Below are positions 1 to 10,856 of a stretch of DNA of 64,000 bases, one piece after another. Every line of letters begins with the position of its first letter. Positions within the stretch are counted from its first letter, which is position 1. The notes beneath the pieces were generated by a model. That model saw nothing but the letters and a program-made list of their open reading frames with translations, was not told the origin of the DNA and searched no databases. The stretch comes from Stemphylium vesicarium (Eukaryota; Ascomycota; Dothideomycetes; Pleosporales; Pleosporaceae). The position numbers and the translations under genes are program-made. The stretch spans positions 1 through 64,000 of the forward strand of contig QXCR01000002.1 of NCBI GenBank assembly GCA_004380135.1. Direction: 5' to 3'.

Positions 1-502
1 TGTCAGTTGTTCCACTGCTTTCGAAAAACTCTAGGGAGTACACCCCGCATGGACTAGGCCGCATATGTCGACACAATGTTCTCACACAACACCGTCCACG
101 CCCACTAAGGATGAGGTTACCAGGACTGAGCGCTTTTTCTACCTGCTTGATCATGCGAAAGAACCGGTTGCACAAAACGGTCCACACACAACAACAAAAA
201 AGTCGATAGTTCAGATTCGAGACCTTTTGTGAGAGAGAAAATAAAAAGAGGCTAGAAGGATTTAGCAGTACTAGTATAGTAGCCAGGACAAGGGAAAGCA
301 ACAAAAAAAAGTCCGATACATCAAGTGGGAAGAACGTGCGTTAAAGTATTGGTGTACAAAGCCAAGACATTCAGGATTCAGAAAAACGGCATTTTGCGCT
401 TTTCCAGCCCACGCGCGGGTGAGCAGGAAAAATCTGGGTGGCCCGCAGCAACAAGACGATACGCAGCCAGACACAAACGCGCACAAGCCCTGTCATGGTC
501 TG

Positions 503-524
503 TCGCCGCCGTCGCCGCCGCCGC
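503..524. repeat. GCC-rich trinucleotide repeat
   Basis: A short imperfect run of GCC/GTC triplets. It is closely followed by another simple repeat and has no coding context. Confidence 0.7.
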
Positions 525-536
525 CCGTTGCTCCTT

Positions 537-556
537 GTTGCGTTGCGTTGCGTTGC
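537..556. repeat. (GTTGC)4 pentanucleotide repeat
   Basis: Four perfect copies of GTTGC in tandem, 12 bases after the GCC run. Confidence 0.85.
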
Positions 557-1795
557 GAGCGGGTGTGGGCAAAAAAAAGGCTTGACTTGCTGCATGCAGA
601 CCAGGAGTCGAGGCGTCGATGGAGCCCGGCCGACGATCTTCACAGGCCCACCCCTCCAAAACCCCTGCCCTGGTCCGCTTTGCTTCAGCTGCTGCGAGGA
701 CAAGCGCACCACGCTCTGATTGGATTATGCGCTGGAATAGAGATAAGACGCTTGTGTTCCTCTATCATCACACTTCCAACCATCCAACAATCAATCTGCC
801 ATCGATCCCGTCCAAGCGGATCTTTTTGGGCGTTGCATGCTGCGTGGCGGGGCTGCGCGGATCCGTGAGGGTGTGGGTACTTGTATCTTTCTTTGTTGGT
901 TTTTAATGGAAGGTCACGGTTCGGGGGTTCTATTTTCTTCCTTCCTGTGCTTTTACCTTTCGGGATGTACGAGCGGCTAAGTACCATAGGTGGGTAAGGT
1001 AAAAGAGGCACAGTTGCGGCACGCTTTTGGTTTGCAAGCAAGCACTGGCTTTTTTTTCTTTCTGACAGTACATTCCCGGAGCTGGGCTGCCTTGCGCCGC
1101 GGCCCCTCTCCCTCTAAGACTTTTGATACGCATCAACGGTCCGTTTTGCTATACCGCGATCTGCCATGATGACAGCCGCTGTAAAATTCCGTCATGCGCA
1201 CCGCATCTATGGATCCCATCCGTCCAACCAGCAGCGACACCATCATCATCGTGACTATCAAAGACGAGCGAAAAACGGGTAAGCGCAAGCGAGCACAACA
1301 TGCGACGTCTGGGCAACACCCCACCAACCAAGCCCCTTCCAGCGGCCGTTCAGGCCACTTTGCATAAATCTCAAACCCATCCTCCGCGTCAAAACTCTCA
1401 GAGAGGTAAGCTGGGCAAACGAACATGAAACGAACTACTGTAATACATACTGCATGCTTGCGCAGCCTCTTTTTGCCGCAGTACGACACCCCGGAACAAA
1501 CCCTCGTCTGCTTGAACAGAGTTGACGACACGCCGGACCCACTACCATTGCGTGTTGCAAGCATTGTACGTCTAACGGCCTTTTGAACGCGACCGGAATT
1601 GCGGGCGTGTAGATGACGGGCGCTTAACAAGACCATTTTAAATTCAAACATGGCACATTTCCACGTCGCGAGGCCGGCGAGATGCAGCGTACTATCTATG
1701 CGCGCACCGCCAACGGCGGTAAACATCACCAAACCATTTCTCTGCCCCATCACGAGGGCACATCAAAACCTGCCCGCAGTCTGCCTATCTCTCTC

Positions 1796-1812
1796 CACAC
1801 ACACACACACAC
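1796..1812. repeat. (CA)n microsatellite
   Basis: Seventeen bases of alternating C and A, perfect, in intergenic DNA. Confidence 0.85.
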
Positions 1813-3067
1813 TCATCATCGCAGTTTAAGATCTCCAGCTATGCCTAACGGTAATCCCCTAGCTTATCCCCATGTCAGAGTCACGGCCAATTAAACGTCA
1901 TAGTATGTAGACCATTGCTGCCATCTGACGTGTGTGCTCTCCACTCTCGCTCTCCACAATGCCGTGCACATCGCCGCCCACTCCCATCAATCAAGCCAAG
2001 CCTCAGCTCAGAGCCTCCGGATGAGACATCAAAACAAAGGCCCAGAACAACAAGACGCTTTGACGCTAACCCCCCACCTCTCAGAGCTCTGGCTCAATCC
2101 CGCAAACCCCAAGGTGGAGCCCGTACGCGTGTGTAGCCCCTCCTCCTAAAACAATGCGTTTCGATCGAATCAGTCCAGTCAGCGCCCTCAGGATCGCAGA
2201 GACCAGGTTTGTGCGAACAATTGAATGGTGCGATCTTAGGCCGTGGTATTTTTGTTACTGTGCATTGTTCGTTCGCGAGTGGAGAAAGGGAACACGGGGT
2301 CTAAAACGGGGAGAGGGGGAGAATGTTTCGCGTTTCGGGCTTGTCAGGCATGCTGGTGCGGCGTTTCGGGGTCCCGTCGGAGGGATCAACCTTGCGAATG
2401 ACGCGCGTGATGGGAAGCGAGAGGCTGGGGAAAGAGGGTAAGGGCGGTCTCTACATATGGAGTGAGTTGGCATACGTGTCATGACTGTTCGCACGATATG
2501 TAGGCATGCCTGGCCCCTTCGGCTTGATGTAGAGCACAGCTTACTGCGCGACGAACACGGTCAACATCACAAGAGTAGCAGACTGCAATTTTTTAATTTT
2601 TGTTGATGTTTTTTTTCTCTTGAGGCGTTCGTCTTTACAGACGCGCACTCGGCACTTTCCTTGTGTCACCATCCAATAATACTGGTATAAGGCCCCTTTC
2701 GCGCGTTTGTCAATCTTTCCATCATTTGCTCCACGACGGTCAGCGTACATTACACAAAGCGTACACACTTCAGGCGGTTTAGTCAAAGAGGAGATGGTCC
2801 GCCCTTCTAATCCCACCTGGAACACCTTCAACCATGCAAACAACAAAGACCCTCAAAACACCCGCCTGCTAATCGTCCAAAACGCCGCAAAATTAAAGAT
2901 GATAATTACATCAAGTCGTAATTTCCCGGAAGAATGACTGCGCGCGATCAAGAAACTACGTGAAACCACCTAGGAGTGAATGGTGCCGGGTACCACCTCG
3001 TGGCCAGGATATAGACGATAACTCGGCGTTAAGGATCTCATCGATATGGAAATTGACCAAGAATTGC

Positions 3068-5470
3068 TCACTTCTTCTGTTGTGTGTTTGGTGAGGAGGA
3101 AACACCAGCACCAGGCTCGAGCGTGTGGTCATGATTGTCGCATCGAAGTACTCTGCCACCCTCTTCTTGCGAGCACACCGCACTGTTGGTGACCCACTTG
3201 TCTTCGAGGATCTCATCAAGGGTAGCACGTTTCTTGGGGTCGACTTCTAGCATCCTGCCTATAATGTGCCTACTCTCCCTTGGCAGCAAGCGCAGAAGGC
3301 GCCACGGACCTTTGATGACCTGAGGCGGTTGCTGGCTGTTCGAAATTGTTGACGCGCGGTGATCAGCGGAAGGATTTTCAGAGGATTGATGTCGGGATGC
3401 AGGCTCGGAGTTGATTCCAGACTGGCGACGCTCATCGCCGGCGGTACTTTGAAGGTCGCTAGCCGATTTAGAAGGGCCAGTGATCGATCTTGGTCCGTCA
3501 TTGGGAGGAGAGACGAAGAGCTTGTACGAGTTATCGGAGACTCGCGGCGCTTTCCATGGGAATCTTCGTAGCGTCATGCAACAGAACATTATAGCAAGTG
3601 ACCAGATGTCTGTGGGCTGTGGGTCGTATTTGGACAAATCGTACACTTCGGGAGCTAAATATGGATCGGAGCCGACGATTCCTTGAAAACAGTCAGTGAT
3701 GGCATCGAATATATAGAAAAGAGGACGTACCACTGGCGAGGACGATCTCGTCTTCGAATGGATATTTAAAGACAGCGGCACTGCCGAAATCGATAATCTT
3801 CATGATTCCGTGCTCGTTGACAACAACATTGTCAAGCTTTAGATCCCGATGTGCCAAGCCCATGCTATGGAGATATGTCACTCCGTTTAAAATCTGCAAG
3901 GTGGCGCATGTGACCTCCTCGCGGCTCATCTTTCCGGTCATGACAATAGCGAAAAGATCGAAAGGTGCGTATTCCATGACGACGTAATAGGCGCCCTTCT
4001 CGTTGACTAGGTCCATAGTTTCAATGATGTTTCCGTGATGGAGTGTTGACCCTATGCAGAATTCGGCTGTGACCTTCTTATTGTAATCCTTCTCCGACTC
4101 ATAAGAATGCCTATTCCGGAATTGCTTCACAGCGAATGTTGTGCCATCGCTACTTCGCTTCATTAGGCGAACAGAGCCACCAGCACCAGATCCTAACACC
4201 TTTCCGAATTTGCCGTACTTGCTTTGAAGGCCATGATCATCTGCAAAAGGTACGCTCATTGCTCCGTTAGTGATGGGCGGTGTCATGGTTCCCGATTTGT
4301 TCGATTTGATCTTTTGGTTCCTCAGGGATGGCGCAGGAGATTCTTTGCGTTTCTCCTTGTCTTTATCCTTGTTCTTGTGCCCGATTTTGAAGAAACGCTT
4401 GAGTTCAGACATTGATCCGTGGTGCTGTTTGCCGATCTGCGATTTGGAGTCTTCCGCATCAGATTGAGGTTTAATCGACTTTTTACCAAATATACTCGAT
4501 CGTTTACTCGTTTCCTTTTCAGAGTCAGTACCACTTGAACGTGGCAATTGATATGTTGATGATGCTGCCGAATTGCGTCCTTCGCGGCCACCGTAGACAT
4601 AACGAGCTTCCAGAGAATCCAAGTTCCTCGACTGCGCTGCACGTTTGGAACGGGCATATGTATCTTCTCTCTCTCCTTGCGGCGTATATGGCCGGCTACC
4701 AGGTGCTGGGGAGGAGGTGCCGGGCGTGCGATCACCACCGGAACCGGCCGGACTAGCGTCCCGAGAGGCTGGGTTGGAATCACCAGCAGGGCCCATGGCA
4801 AATGCCGGACCACGTTTTGGGTGGGGTTGGACTACGCCAGATAAGTCTGATGAAGGGCGAGGGGATTGCGGTGCTGTTCTTGGCGACCCTGGTACTACCA
4901 AGGACGACTGGCTGTCATTCGGATTTTGCATAGAAGAGTCCATGGAGGTTGGCGGAGGCTCATGCGGGGGCGAGACCTGCGGCGTCATCATGGCGGGGTC
5001 GCTTGGGCGCTTCCTGTGTCCCTCGATGGCAGCTTTCTCCTCCCGTGATGAGGTGCCCGCGGGCGTCAGTGGTGGAGAATGCATGGCGGAGGCGGGTGAC
5101 GACGGAATGGAAGAGCGGTGTCCCGAGTGTGCTGAAGCGGTTCGCGATGCTGGACTGGGGGAAGGTGCCTTTGTAATGTTAGCTTGGTGGTGAGGGCGAT
5201 ATACCATACTAGAGGCTGGCTTACTCGGGACGCCGGAAGTGAGACGGGTTCGTATGAGAAGTTCTCCATGCGCTTTGCCTGCATGCGGGATTTCTGGAGG
5301 GTCGAGGACAAGTTACGTAGCTCTTCTTCGGCATGGGGGCTCAATGGGCCATCCTCGGGGGCTTTTGCGGTACCAGTGAGTTCGGCGACATCCCTCACAG
5401 CCTCCTCTGGCTCGATCTCTTGGTGGACGTCGCTGAAGCGGACGGATTGGGCAGGGGGAGACGACGTCAT
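3068..5470 (-). CDS. HAL4/SAT4-type serine/threonine protein kinase
   Basis: Predicted exons are 5470-5225, 5168-3731 and 3681-3068, giving 765 aa. Both introns are short (56 and 49 nt) with GT-AG ends, and the phases join cleanly. The first 330 or so residues are Ser/Pro-rich and look disordered. The kinase domain follows: a glycine loop (GSGAGGSVR), the VAIK-type lysine (FAVKQF), the catalytic loop HRDLKLDN, the DFG motif (IDFGSA) and an APE-type motif (YLAPEV) just after intron 2. A Ser-rich insert interrupts the C-lobe before the last helix (DPKKRATLDEIL). In yeast, Hal4/Sat4, Hal5 and relatives control plasma-membrane potassium and nutrient transporters. The architecture fits that family; the exact orthologue is an inference. 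It diverges from SVF1 across about 1 kb. Confidence 0.9.
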
Positions 5471-6452
5471 GATGGTTGGTGGGTGTAAGAAGAGAGTTCT
5501 GTCAGAGAGGGTCAGCTACGTTAGTCGGAGCCATGACGAAAGGCCTAGATGTCTAGGTCGGGGGTGTAGCTCTAGCTTACTTGGATGCAGTTTCGCGATG
5601 CGCGCGCACACACTCGGTCGCTCTGAGCTCCGTATCCGGCGCGCTCGAGCTCGGATCTTGGGCCAAACAGAGGGCGTAGACGCACGGGGGAGTAGAATAC
5701 GATGGTAGAGTGCTCAGCAATGAGGGCAGATGGGAAATAATGAGGTGCGCTGCTCGTGTGCCTGACTACACAGCATCAAGAATCGTCATCGGAGACTAAT
5801 GAGATGGAGCCCCGCGCTAGTCGTCGATTGCGTGCAACCAATTCGTCCGTGAAGCCGCGGAAAGTTCGGAATCAGCACGAGCGAAGAGGATCGATGCCGG
5901 GGGTGGGCTCTCTATGTATGCGAAAGAAAAAAAAGAGCTGCAAACCGGCGTCGGCGTGGAAAAGCGACCAGAAATGATCTTCAGAGGGGTCGAGGATAGC
6001 ACATGGAACACAGGGCGCGCGGGTTGCCCTATTCGTTGACCATCGGGAAGCTACGGCTAAGCCTCAACCCTCTCTGCGTCAACGGCCGCAGCTCTGGTCC
6101 GTAGCTGCAGTCTACTCGTGTCTCGGGCATCCATCCTTCACAAGCACCAACATCAGACTGATACAGATACTCATACTCATACTCGCCTTGCCCGCCGATA
6201 CACAGCAGCCTGCTCCACTCCATCGGTCGCTCCGTTGCACGCCCTGCAGCCATAGTCCCCGACCGCCTGTCTTGACGTCGATACCGCTGCTGCATCTACT
6301 GCCGGCCGTGCTCTCGTCACCACAAAAATCTCAGTTCCAGACCTGTTGAACAAAGCCTTTCAAGAGTTTTTTTCTGCCCTCCTCCAATCAAATCTCGTGA
6401 CCGCCCTTACTTACGCACTCTGTCTTGCATAGTGCGTCGACCCGTCCGCAAA
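5471..6452. promoter_or_regulatory. Divergent spacer between the kinase gene and SVF1
   Basis: Nearly 1 kb separates the two start codons. It must contain both promoters and 5' leaders. No gene is visible, and I cannot place core promoter elements with confidence. Confidence 0.5.
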
Positions 6453-7789
6453 ATGTTCAGTTGGGCCAAGTCTACGTGAGTGCTCTCCATCATGATTCAC
6501 GTGCCTGCGCGACAGTGGCGCTGCGTTGTTCGCCTGCGTGCTGGTGTACTGCGAATACGCGTACTGACGAATCTAGGCTAGCCGCGGTTGCCGGCACCCA
6601 GGAGCCCGAATACGGCCCTGAGGCCATTCAGCCGGTTGGAAAGAAGGGCGACGAGCCTGCCTACACCGAGCTGACCAAGAAGGACCTCAAGTGGGTGACG
6701 CTTGACTACACAAATGTCGAGACCCAGACCTTCTATTTGTTCTCGGATGCCGGCCACAAGGGCGTCCTGCAGGTCATCTACAACAACATCGCGTAAGTTG
6801 TCGCCCCTACACATACACACAAGGTCATATTCAAGACTCACATCGCATAGCGGCCTCCGAGTGACGGTGCAGTTCAACTGCAAGCTCTTCTACCCCAACA
6901 ACGAGAAGCCCTTCCTATGGGTAAGCGACCCCGTCCAGAACTACGGATTCGATGAGGAGCAGCACTCCTTCTACGCCGATGGTGTGTCCATCGAGCTCTC
7001 CGAGGACGGCAACTCGTACACCATCAAGGCGGCAGTGAACGAGGCCAGCATGATCAACGTCAAGTTCACCAGGACGGCGCCTGGGTTCATGGGTGGAAAA
7101 GATGGCATGACCCACTACGGAACCGACCCCAAAGCGCCATGGGGTTCAATGCACCACCACTTCTGGCCGCGATGCAGCGTCGAGGGCTCCATCATCACCA
7201 AGGAGGGAGAGGTTGATGTTAAGGGCCGGGGCATGCTGAGCCATGCTCTCCAGGGAATGAAGCCACATCACGCCGGTAAGTTTCTCACCTTGCTTTGAAC
7301 TACAGCAGACTAACAGACACAGCTGCACGATGGAACTTTGTCAACTTCCAATCGCCCTCATACTCCGCCATCCTCATGGAGTTCACCACCCCCGCCTCCT
7401 ACGCAAACACCGTCGTCCGAGTCGCCGGTATCGCCACCGACGATAAACTCCTTTTCGCCAACACCGAAGGCGACGTGAAGCACACAGAGACCAAGCAAGA
7501 CGAGACTGGTTGGCCAGAGCCCATCTCTGCGAGCTACCACTGGGTTGGAAAGACAGAAGATGGCAAAGAGGTCACCGCAGATCTTGCGGGTGCTCTTGAG
7601 AAGAACATCGACCGCGTCGATGTCATGGCCGAGGTGCCAGGCTTCATCAAGACCCTTGTCGCGAGTGCGGCAGGCACCAAGCCATACATCTACCAATATG
7701 CGCCCAAGATGACCATCAAGGTCAAGGTAGGCGATGAGGTCAAAGAGGAGGAGGGCATTCTCTTCACCGAGGCCACCTTCATCTCGTAG
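6453..7789 (+). CDS. SVF1: Survival factor 1 (Svf1-like lipocalin-fold protein)
   Basis: Predicted exons are 6453-6475, 6577-6792, 6851-7275 and 7323-7789, giving 376 aa. The start is the ATG of a 23-nt first exon encoding MFSWAKST. Exon 2 opens with the family signature LAAVAGTQEPEYGP. Later family-like stretches include GLRVTVQFNCKLFYP and AARWNFVNFQSPSYSA around intron 3. Svf1 in yeast supports survival under oxidative and cold stress and has been linked to sphingolipid handling. Length matches the family (about 380 aa) and all splice phases agree. No lesion is seen. Confidence 0.92.
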
Positions 7790-8228
7790 ATGCCGTCTCC
7801 AGGTTTGGATATGAAGACGTCACGCTATCCTTGATACCCTAGTAGTAATGCATCAGGGCCAGCACCTGGCTATTTAATGAATGACGTTTGTTACGCATAA
7901 AACTTCTTGTACCCAGTATTATGCGGGCAAGCCATGCCTGTTACGTGTTGCATCTATCAAAGCAAAATATTGCGATGCCTTGGCGGGCGCAGTCGTACTA
8001 CAACAACGCTCCGCCCGACGTTTGCAACCCAACCAATCCAGTAGTGCACCCTTATCGATACCCCGCTTGCATTCTCTCACCTCTCACCTGACATCGCGCT
8101 GCAAACAAGACGCGTCAACGCGTCGCTTTGAATAGAAAAGTCCGTGCGTATATCTTATCAACAACGCCGCATACTCGCCGTCGCAGCTTGTACGTGACCA
8201 TAACACGATTGTAGCTTCCGTCGCAAAG
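7790..8228. other. Spacer between SVF1 and the H4-variant locus
   Basis: It holds the 3' flank of SVF1 and whatever promotes the H4-like locus. From 8136 the DNA is already open in the H4 reading frame, but no in-frame ATG is present. Confidence 0.5.
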
Positions 8229-9010
8229 GTGAAAGAACGGCCCAGGCAATTTGGGGGTCCTTCGCGATATGCCGGGCCCTCACAGAACCGTCCTGGCCTC
8301 TCCCGCCTATCGGAAAACATCAACGTCTCACCTGTAGCCTCCAGACCGTCCCAGCTTGGAATCGGGCTATGCAAGGGCGCCGGTGGACTCGGAAAGGGAG
8401 TTGCCGGTGGAAAAGGAAAAGGCTTAGGGAAAGGCGGTCTCAAGAGACACATGTGAGTTTAGCAGTATCTCGGGTGGTTGTGTAAGATTAGACTAATGTA
8501 TGCTGTAGGAAGATCCAGCGCGATAAAATATACGGAGTAACGAAAGGCGATATCCGGTAAGTAAAACTAATCGTTTAGTAAGGACTGCGAGACGAGAGCA
8601 GTACATGAGGGTCGCGATAGTGCCGCACGCGGGTAGCATACCCGACATGTTCAAAAGTACATTTGCTAACGAAGTTTCATAGCCGTCTAGCACGTCGCGG
8701 AGGCGTAAAGCGCATCTCGGCGACTTTGTACGACGATGTTCGACAAGCGCTCAAGGAACGTCTACAAGTGGTGAGCACTACTCAAATACAGACTGTGCCA
8801 GTACGAATGACTGACAACCTTTTAGATTCTCCGCGACATTTGCGCTATCCTCGATTCCAGTGGTCGAAAGACTGTCTGTGACGGACGTCGTCTTCGCACT
8901 CCGCCACGTAAGTCAATCAACACAGCATATGGAGAACGGAGGACTAATAGTACTACTAGCGTGGAAACCCGACCTACGGCTTCGGCTCGGCCTTTATGAC
9001 CCAACGTTGA
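8229..9010 (+). pseudogene. Divergent histone H4 variant, frameshifted
   Basis: Five exons rebuild an H4-like histone fold: up to 8452, 8509-8556, 8683-8770, 8826-8907 and 8960-9010. The Gly/Lys tail (GKGLGKGGLKRH), then YGVTKGDIRRLARRGGVKR, then SATLYDDVRQALKERL, then SGRKTV, and in another frame VTDVVFALRH and TYGFGSAFMTQR, align without gaps to the order of canonical H4. Between SGRKTV and VTDVVF, at about 8874-8878, the frame changes; a 2-base loss explains it. There is also no in-frame ATG upstream, so the start is lost or lies in an unseen exon. Neurospora has a divergent H4 variant (hH4v), and this resembles that class rather than canonical H4. A sequencing error remains possible. Confidence 0.75.
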
Positions 9011-9303
9011 GCCTATATTTCGACGGACGACTACATCGACTATAGAGGATGGAATGCATGGCGCTATCGGGACATGTTTATGCTGAAGACGGAGACATTG
9101 CGACTTTTAAGGGATACTGGAATTTCATGGCGTCGGGGGCGTGGATATCAATCCTGGATCCTTACCTGCGTTGCATTTTGTGTCATACGAGCGAGGACTG
9201 GAAGAGAAATATGTGACGAGCGATTGCTTTTCCTTAGCTAGCGACGGTGAGAGATACCCCGTGTCAGGATATAAGTGCGGATGCAGTATACCATCCTACC
9301 AGC

Positions 9304-10437
9304 CTACCACTTCCCCACAGCTTTCTTCGCCTCCTTCATCCATCCATCCCACTCTTCATCTCCCTCTTCCCTACCATATTGTTCCTTACACCACTGATCC
9401 AGCGCCTCGAGCCAAGTGACAGCTTCTCCCTTCATCGCCCTTCCTACATTCCTATTCCTTTTCCACGCCTTGTCTACACATGGCATCGCAACCGCCATAC
9501 CATAATTCTTCAAGAAGCCCCTCAGCACCGCTTCCTCATGAAGATCGGGCATGCCAAACGGATTCGCAAACGGCGACTGCTCAAACGAATACTTCCAGCG
9601 CGTCTCTCTATTCACGGGCGTTGAACACCACCGCCACCATCCTGCAAGCCGACAAAAGACCAAGAAATGCTTCTTGTGCAGGTCATTTGGTATGGTGTAG
9701 ATGTTGCCAAAGGGCTGGCACGCACGCCAGTGATCTTCAAGGTCTCCATCGACCAACCAGCCTTTGGGTGGATAGGTGAAAGTGTTCTTCACACTAGGCA
9801 TTACATTGATTTCCAACCCTCGGTTCCGCGATAGAAGCGCGCGATGCTGTTTTGGTAGGCATTCGAGCCAGCGGATTATGGGCGCAAAGTCGAGGTTGCG
9901 GACCGTGAAGGAGAAGGCTGCTGTTGTGTAGTAGGTGTATGCGGCTTCTATCCTTATTGCTCTGCTTACGTTGAGAAGTGGTGGGAAAAGATGCTGCTTG
10001 TACCGCTTCATCATGGACCAGCTGGACGGTATGTTGTTCGTGGAGGGGAGGATGTAGGTGTAGATCTCAGTGCGGAGTTCCGAGGGGAGGGCTGCCAGGA
10101 TACATGGCTTTGAGGCGTCTTTGGGAAGGATGGGGTAAAGGTCACGTTTATACGCGATATAGTCTTTTTGGTGGTTTGTGAGAAGGGAGGGTCGTTTGAG
10201 TTTGGTCTTCTTCTCCTGGTGTGCTGGGGAGGGATGGTTGGTATCGCTTGGTCTGGCGGGTGTCTTTGCATTCGGCGATGCAATGATTTTATTCCCTTCG
10301 CGAGACCTTGCGGCCTTTCTCGCGCTAGGTGAGGAAGCTGGCTCCGAAATGTCGACATCTCTGGTGATTTGAAATGATACGGGGCGGGCTTTCGACGTGG
10401 ACGAGGCTGTGGCGCGTGCATAAGATGGAGGTGCCAT
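9304..10437 (-). CDS. Hypothetical protein with an F-box-like N-terminal motif
   Basis: A single-exon 377-aa frame starting at ATG 10437. The first 90 residues are basic and Ser/Pro-rich. Around residue 115 comes ALPSELRTEIYTYIL, the LPxELRxxIY pattern common in uncharacterised F-box-like proteins of Pleosporales. The rest is rich in Trp, Tyr and aromatic pairs (GWWRWCS) and has no catalytic motif I recognise. No signal peptide or membrane segment. It is divergently arranged with MLH1, 419 bp away. If the motif is a true F-box, the protein could recruit substrates to an SCF ubiquitin ligase, but that is conjecture. Confidence 0.75.
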   Translation of the reverse strand: MAPPSYARATASSTSKARPVSFQITRDVDISEPASSPSARKAARSREGNKIIASPNAKTPARPSDTNHPSPAHQEKKTKLKRPSLLTNHQKDYIAYKRDLYPILPKDASKPCILAALPSELRTEIYTYILPSTNNIPSSWSMMKRYKQHLFPPLLNVSRAIRIEAAYTYYTTAAFSFTVRNLDFAPIIRWLECLPKQHRALLSRNRGLEINVMPSVKNTFTYPPKGWLVDGDLEDHWRACQPFGNIYTIPNDLHKKHFLVFCRLAGWWRWCSTPVNRETRWKYSFEQSPFANPFGMPDLHEEAVLRGFLKNYGMAVAMPCVDKAWKRNRNVGRAMKGEAVTWLEALDQWCKEQYGREEGDEEWDGWMKEAKKAVGKW

Positions 10438-10856
10438 CGTGGAATATCGAAATTTTTTCGTGTAGTAACGCGAGTGGATGATTATTATTCAAGGTTTATG
10501 CAGCAGTCGAATGGTGATGTTGCGCAATATACATGCAACGTGCTTGCCTGCTTAGGCGTGTCCCTGCTGTGGCGCTGGATAAATTGTGGCGAACCTCTCT
10601 TTCGATGCTTTGATGGCCGATTTACATGTGTAGTTTCTCAGCAAATATCAAGTTCCCCTAGAAGCGACCGAACTAGAAGCACGTATCATGATGATGGTTG
10701 GAGGCATGGGGATGTTCGATCAGGAGATGGAAGTTAGGCACGTGAGAGCGCGCAAGTGGGGCGCTTCGTCCATTGCGGCTTCCATCCCGTCCGTCCTTCG
10801 CGCATCGTCATCATCTCTACTCCACATCACTTTTGTGCGCGTTTCAACTTGCGCTC
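10438..10856. promoter_or_regulatory. Shared upstream region of the F-box-like gene and MLH1
   Basis: A 419-bp divergent spacer. It carries the sequence upstream of both ATGs; no further gene is seen. Confidence 0.5.

Larger units (their letters stand above)
1..3067. other. Intergenic region without a supported gene
   Basis: I see no reading frame here with convincing coding character. Open frames exist on both strands, the longest about 200 codons on the minus strand near 1133-1750, but they overlap, lack splice logic and have erratic composition. The stretch holds simple repeats and pyrimidine-rich tracts typical of fungal intergenic DNA. Its right end is the 3' flank of the kinase gene. 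Confidence 0.6.

Noticed and set aside
1133..1753. A 206-codon minus-strand open frame
   Set aside because: No recognisable domain, odd Cys/Met/Arg-rich composition, no splice signals and no neighbours supporting it.
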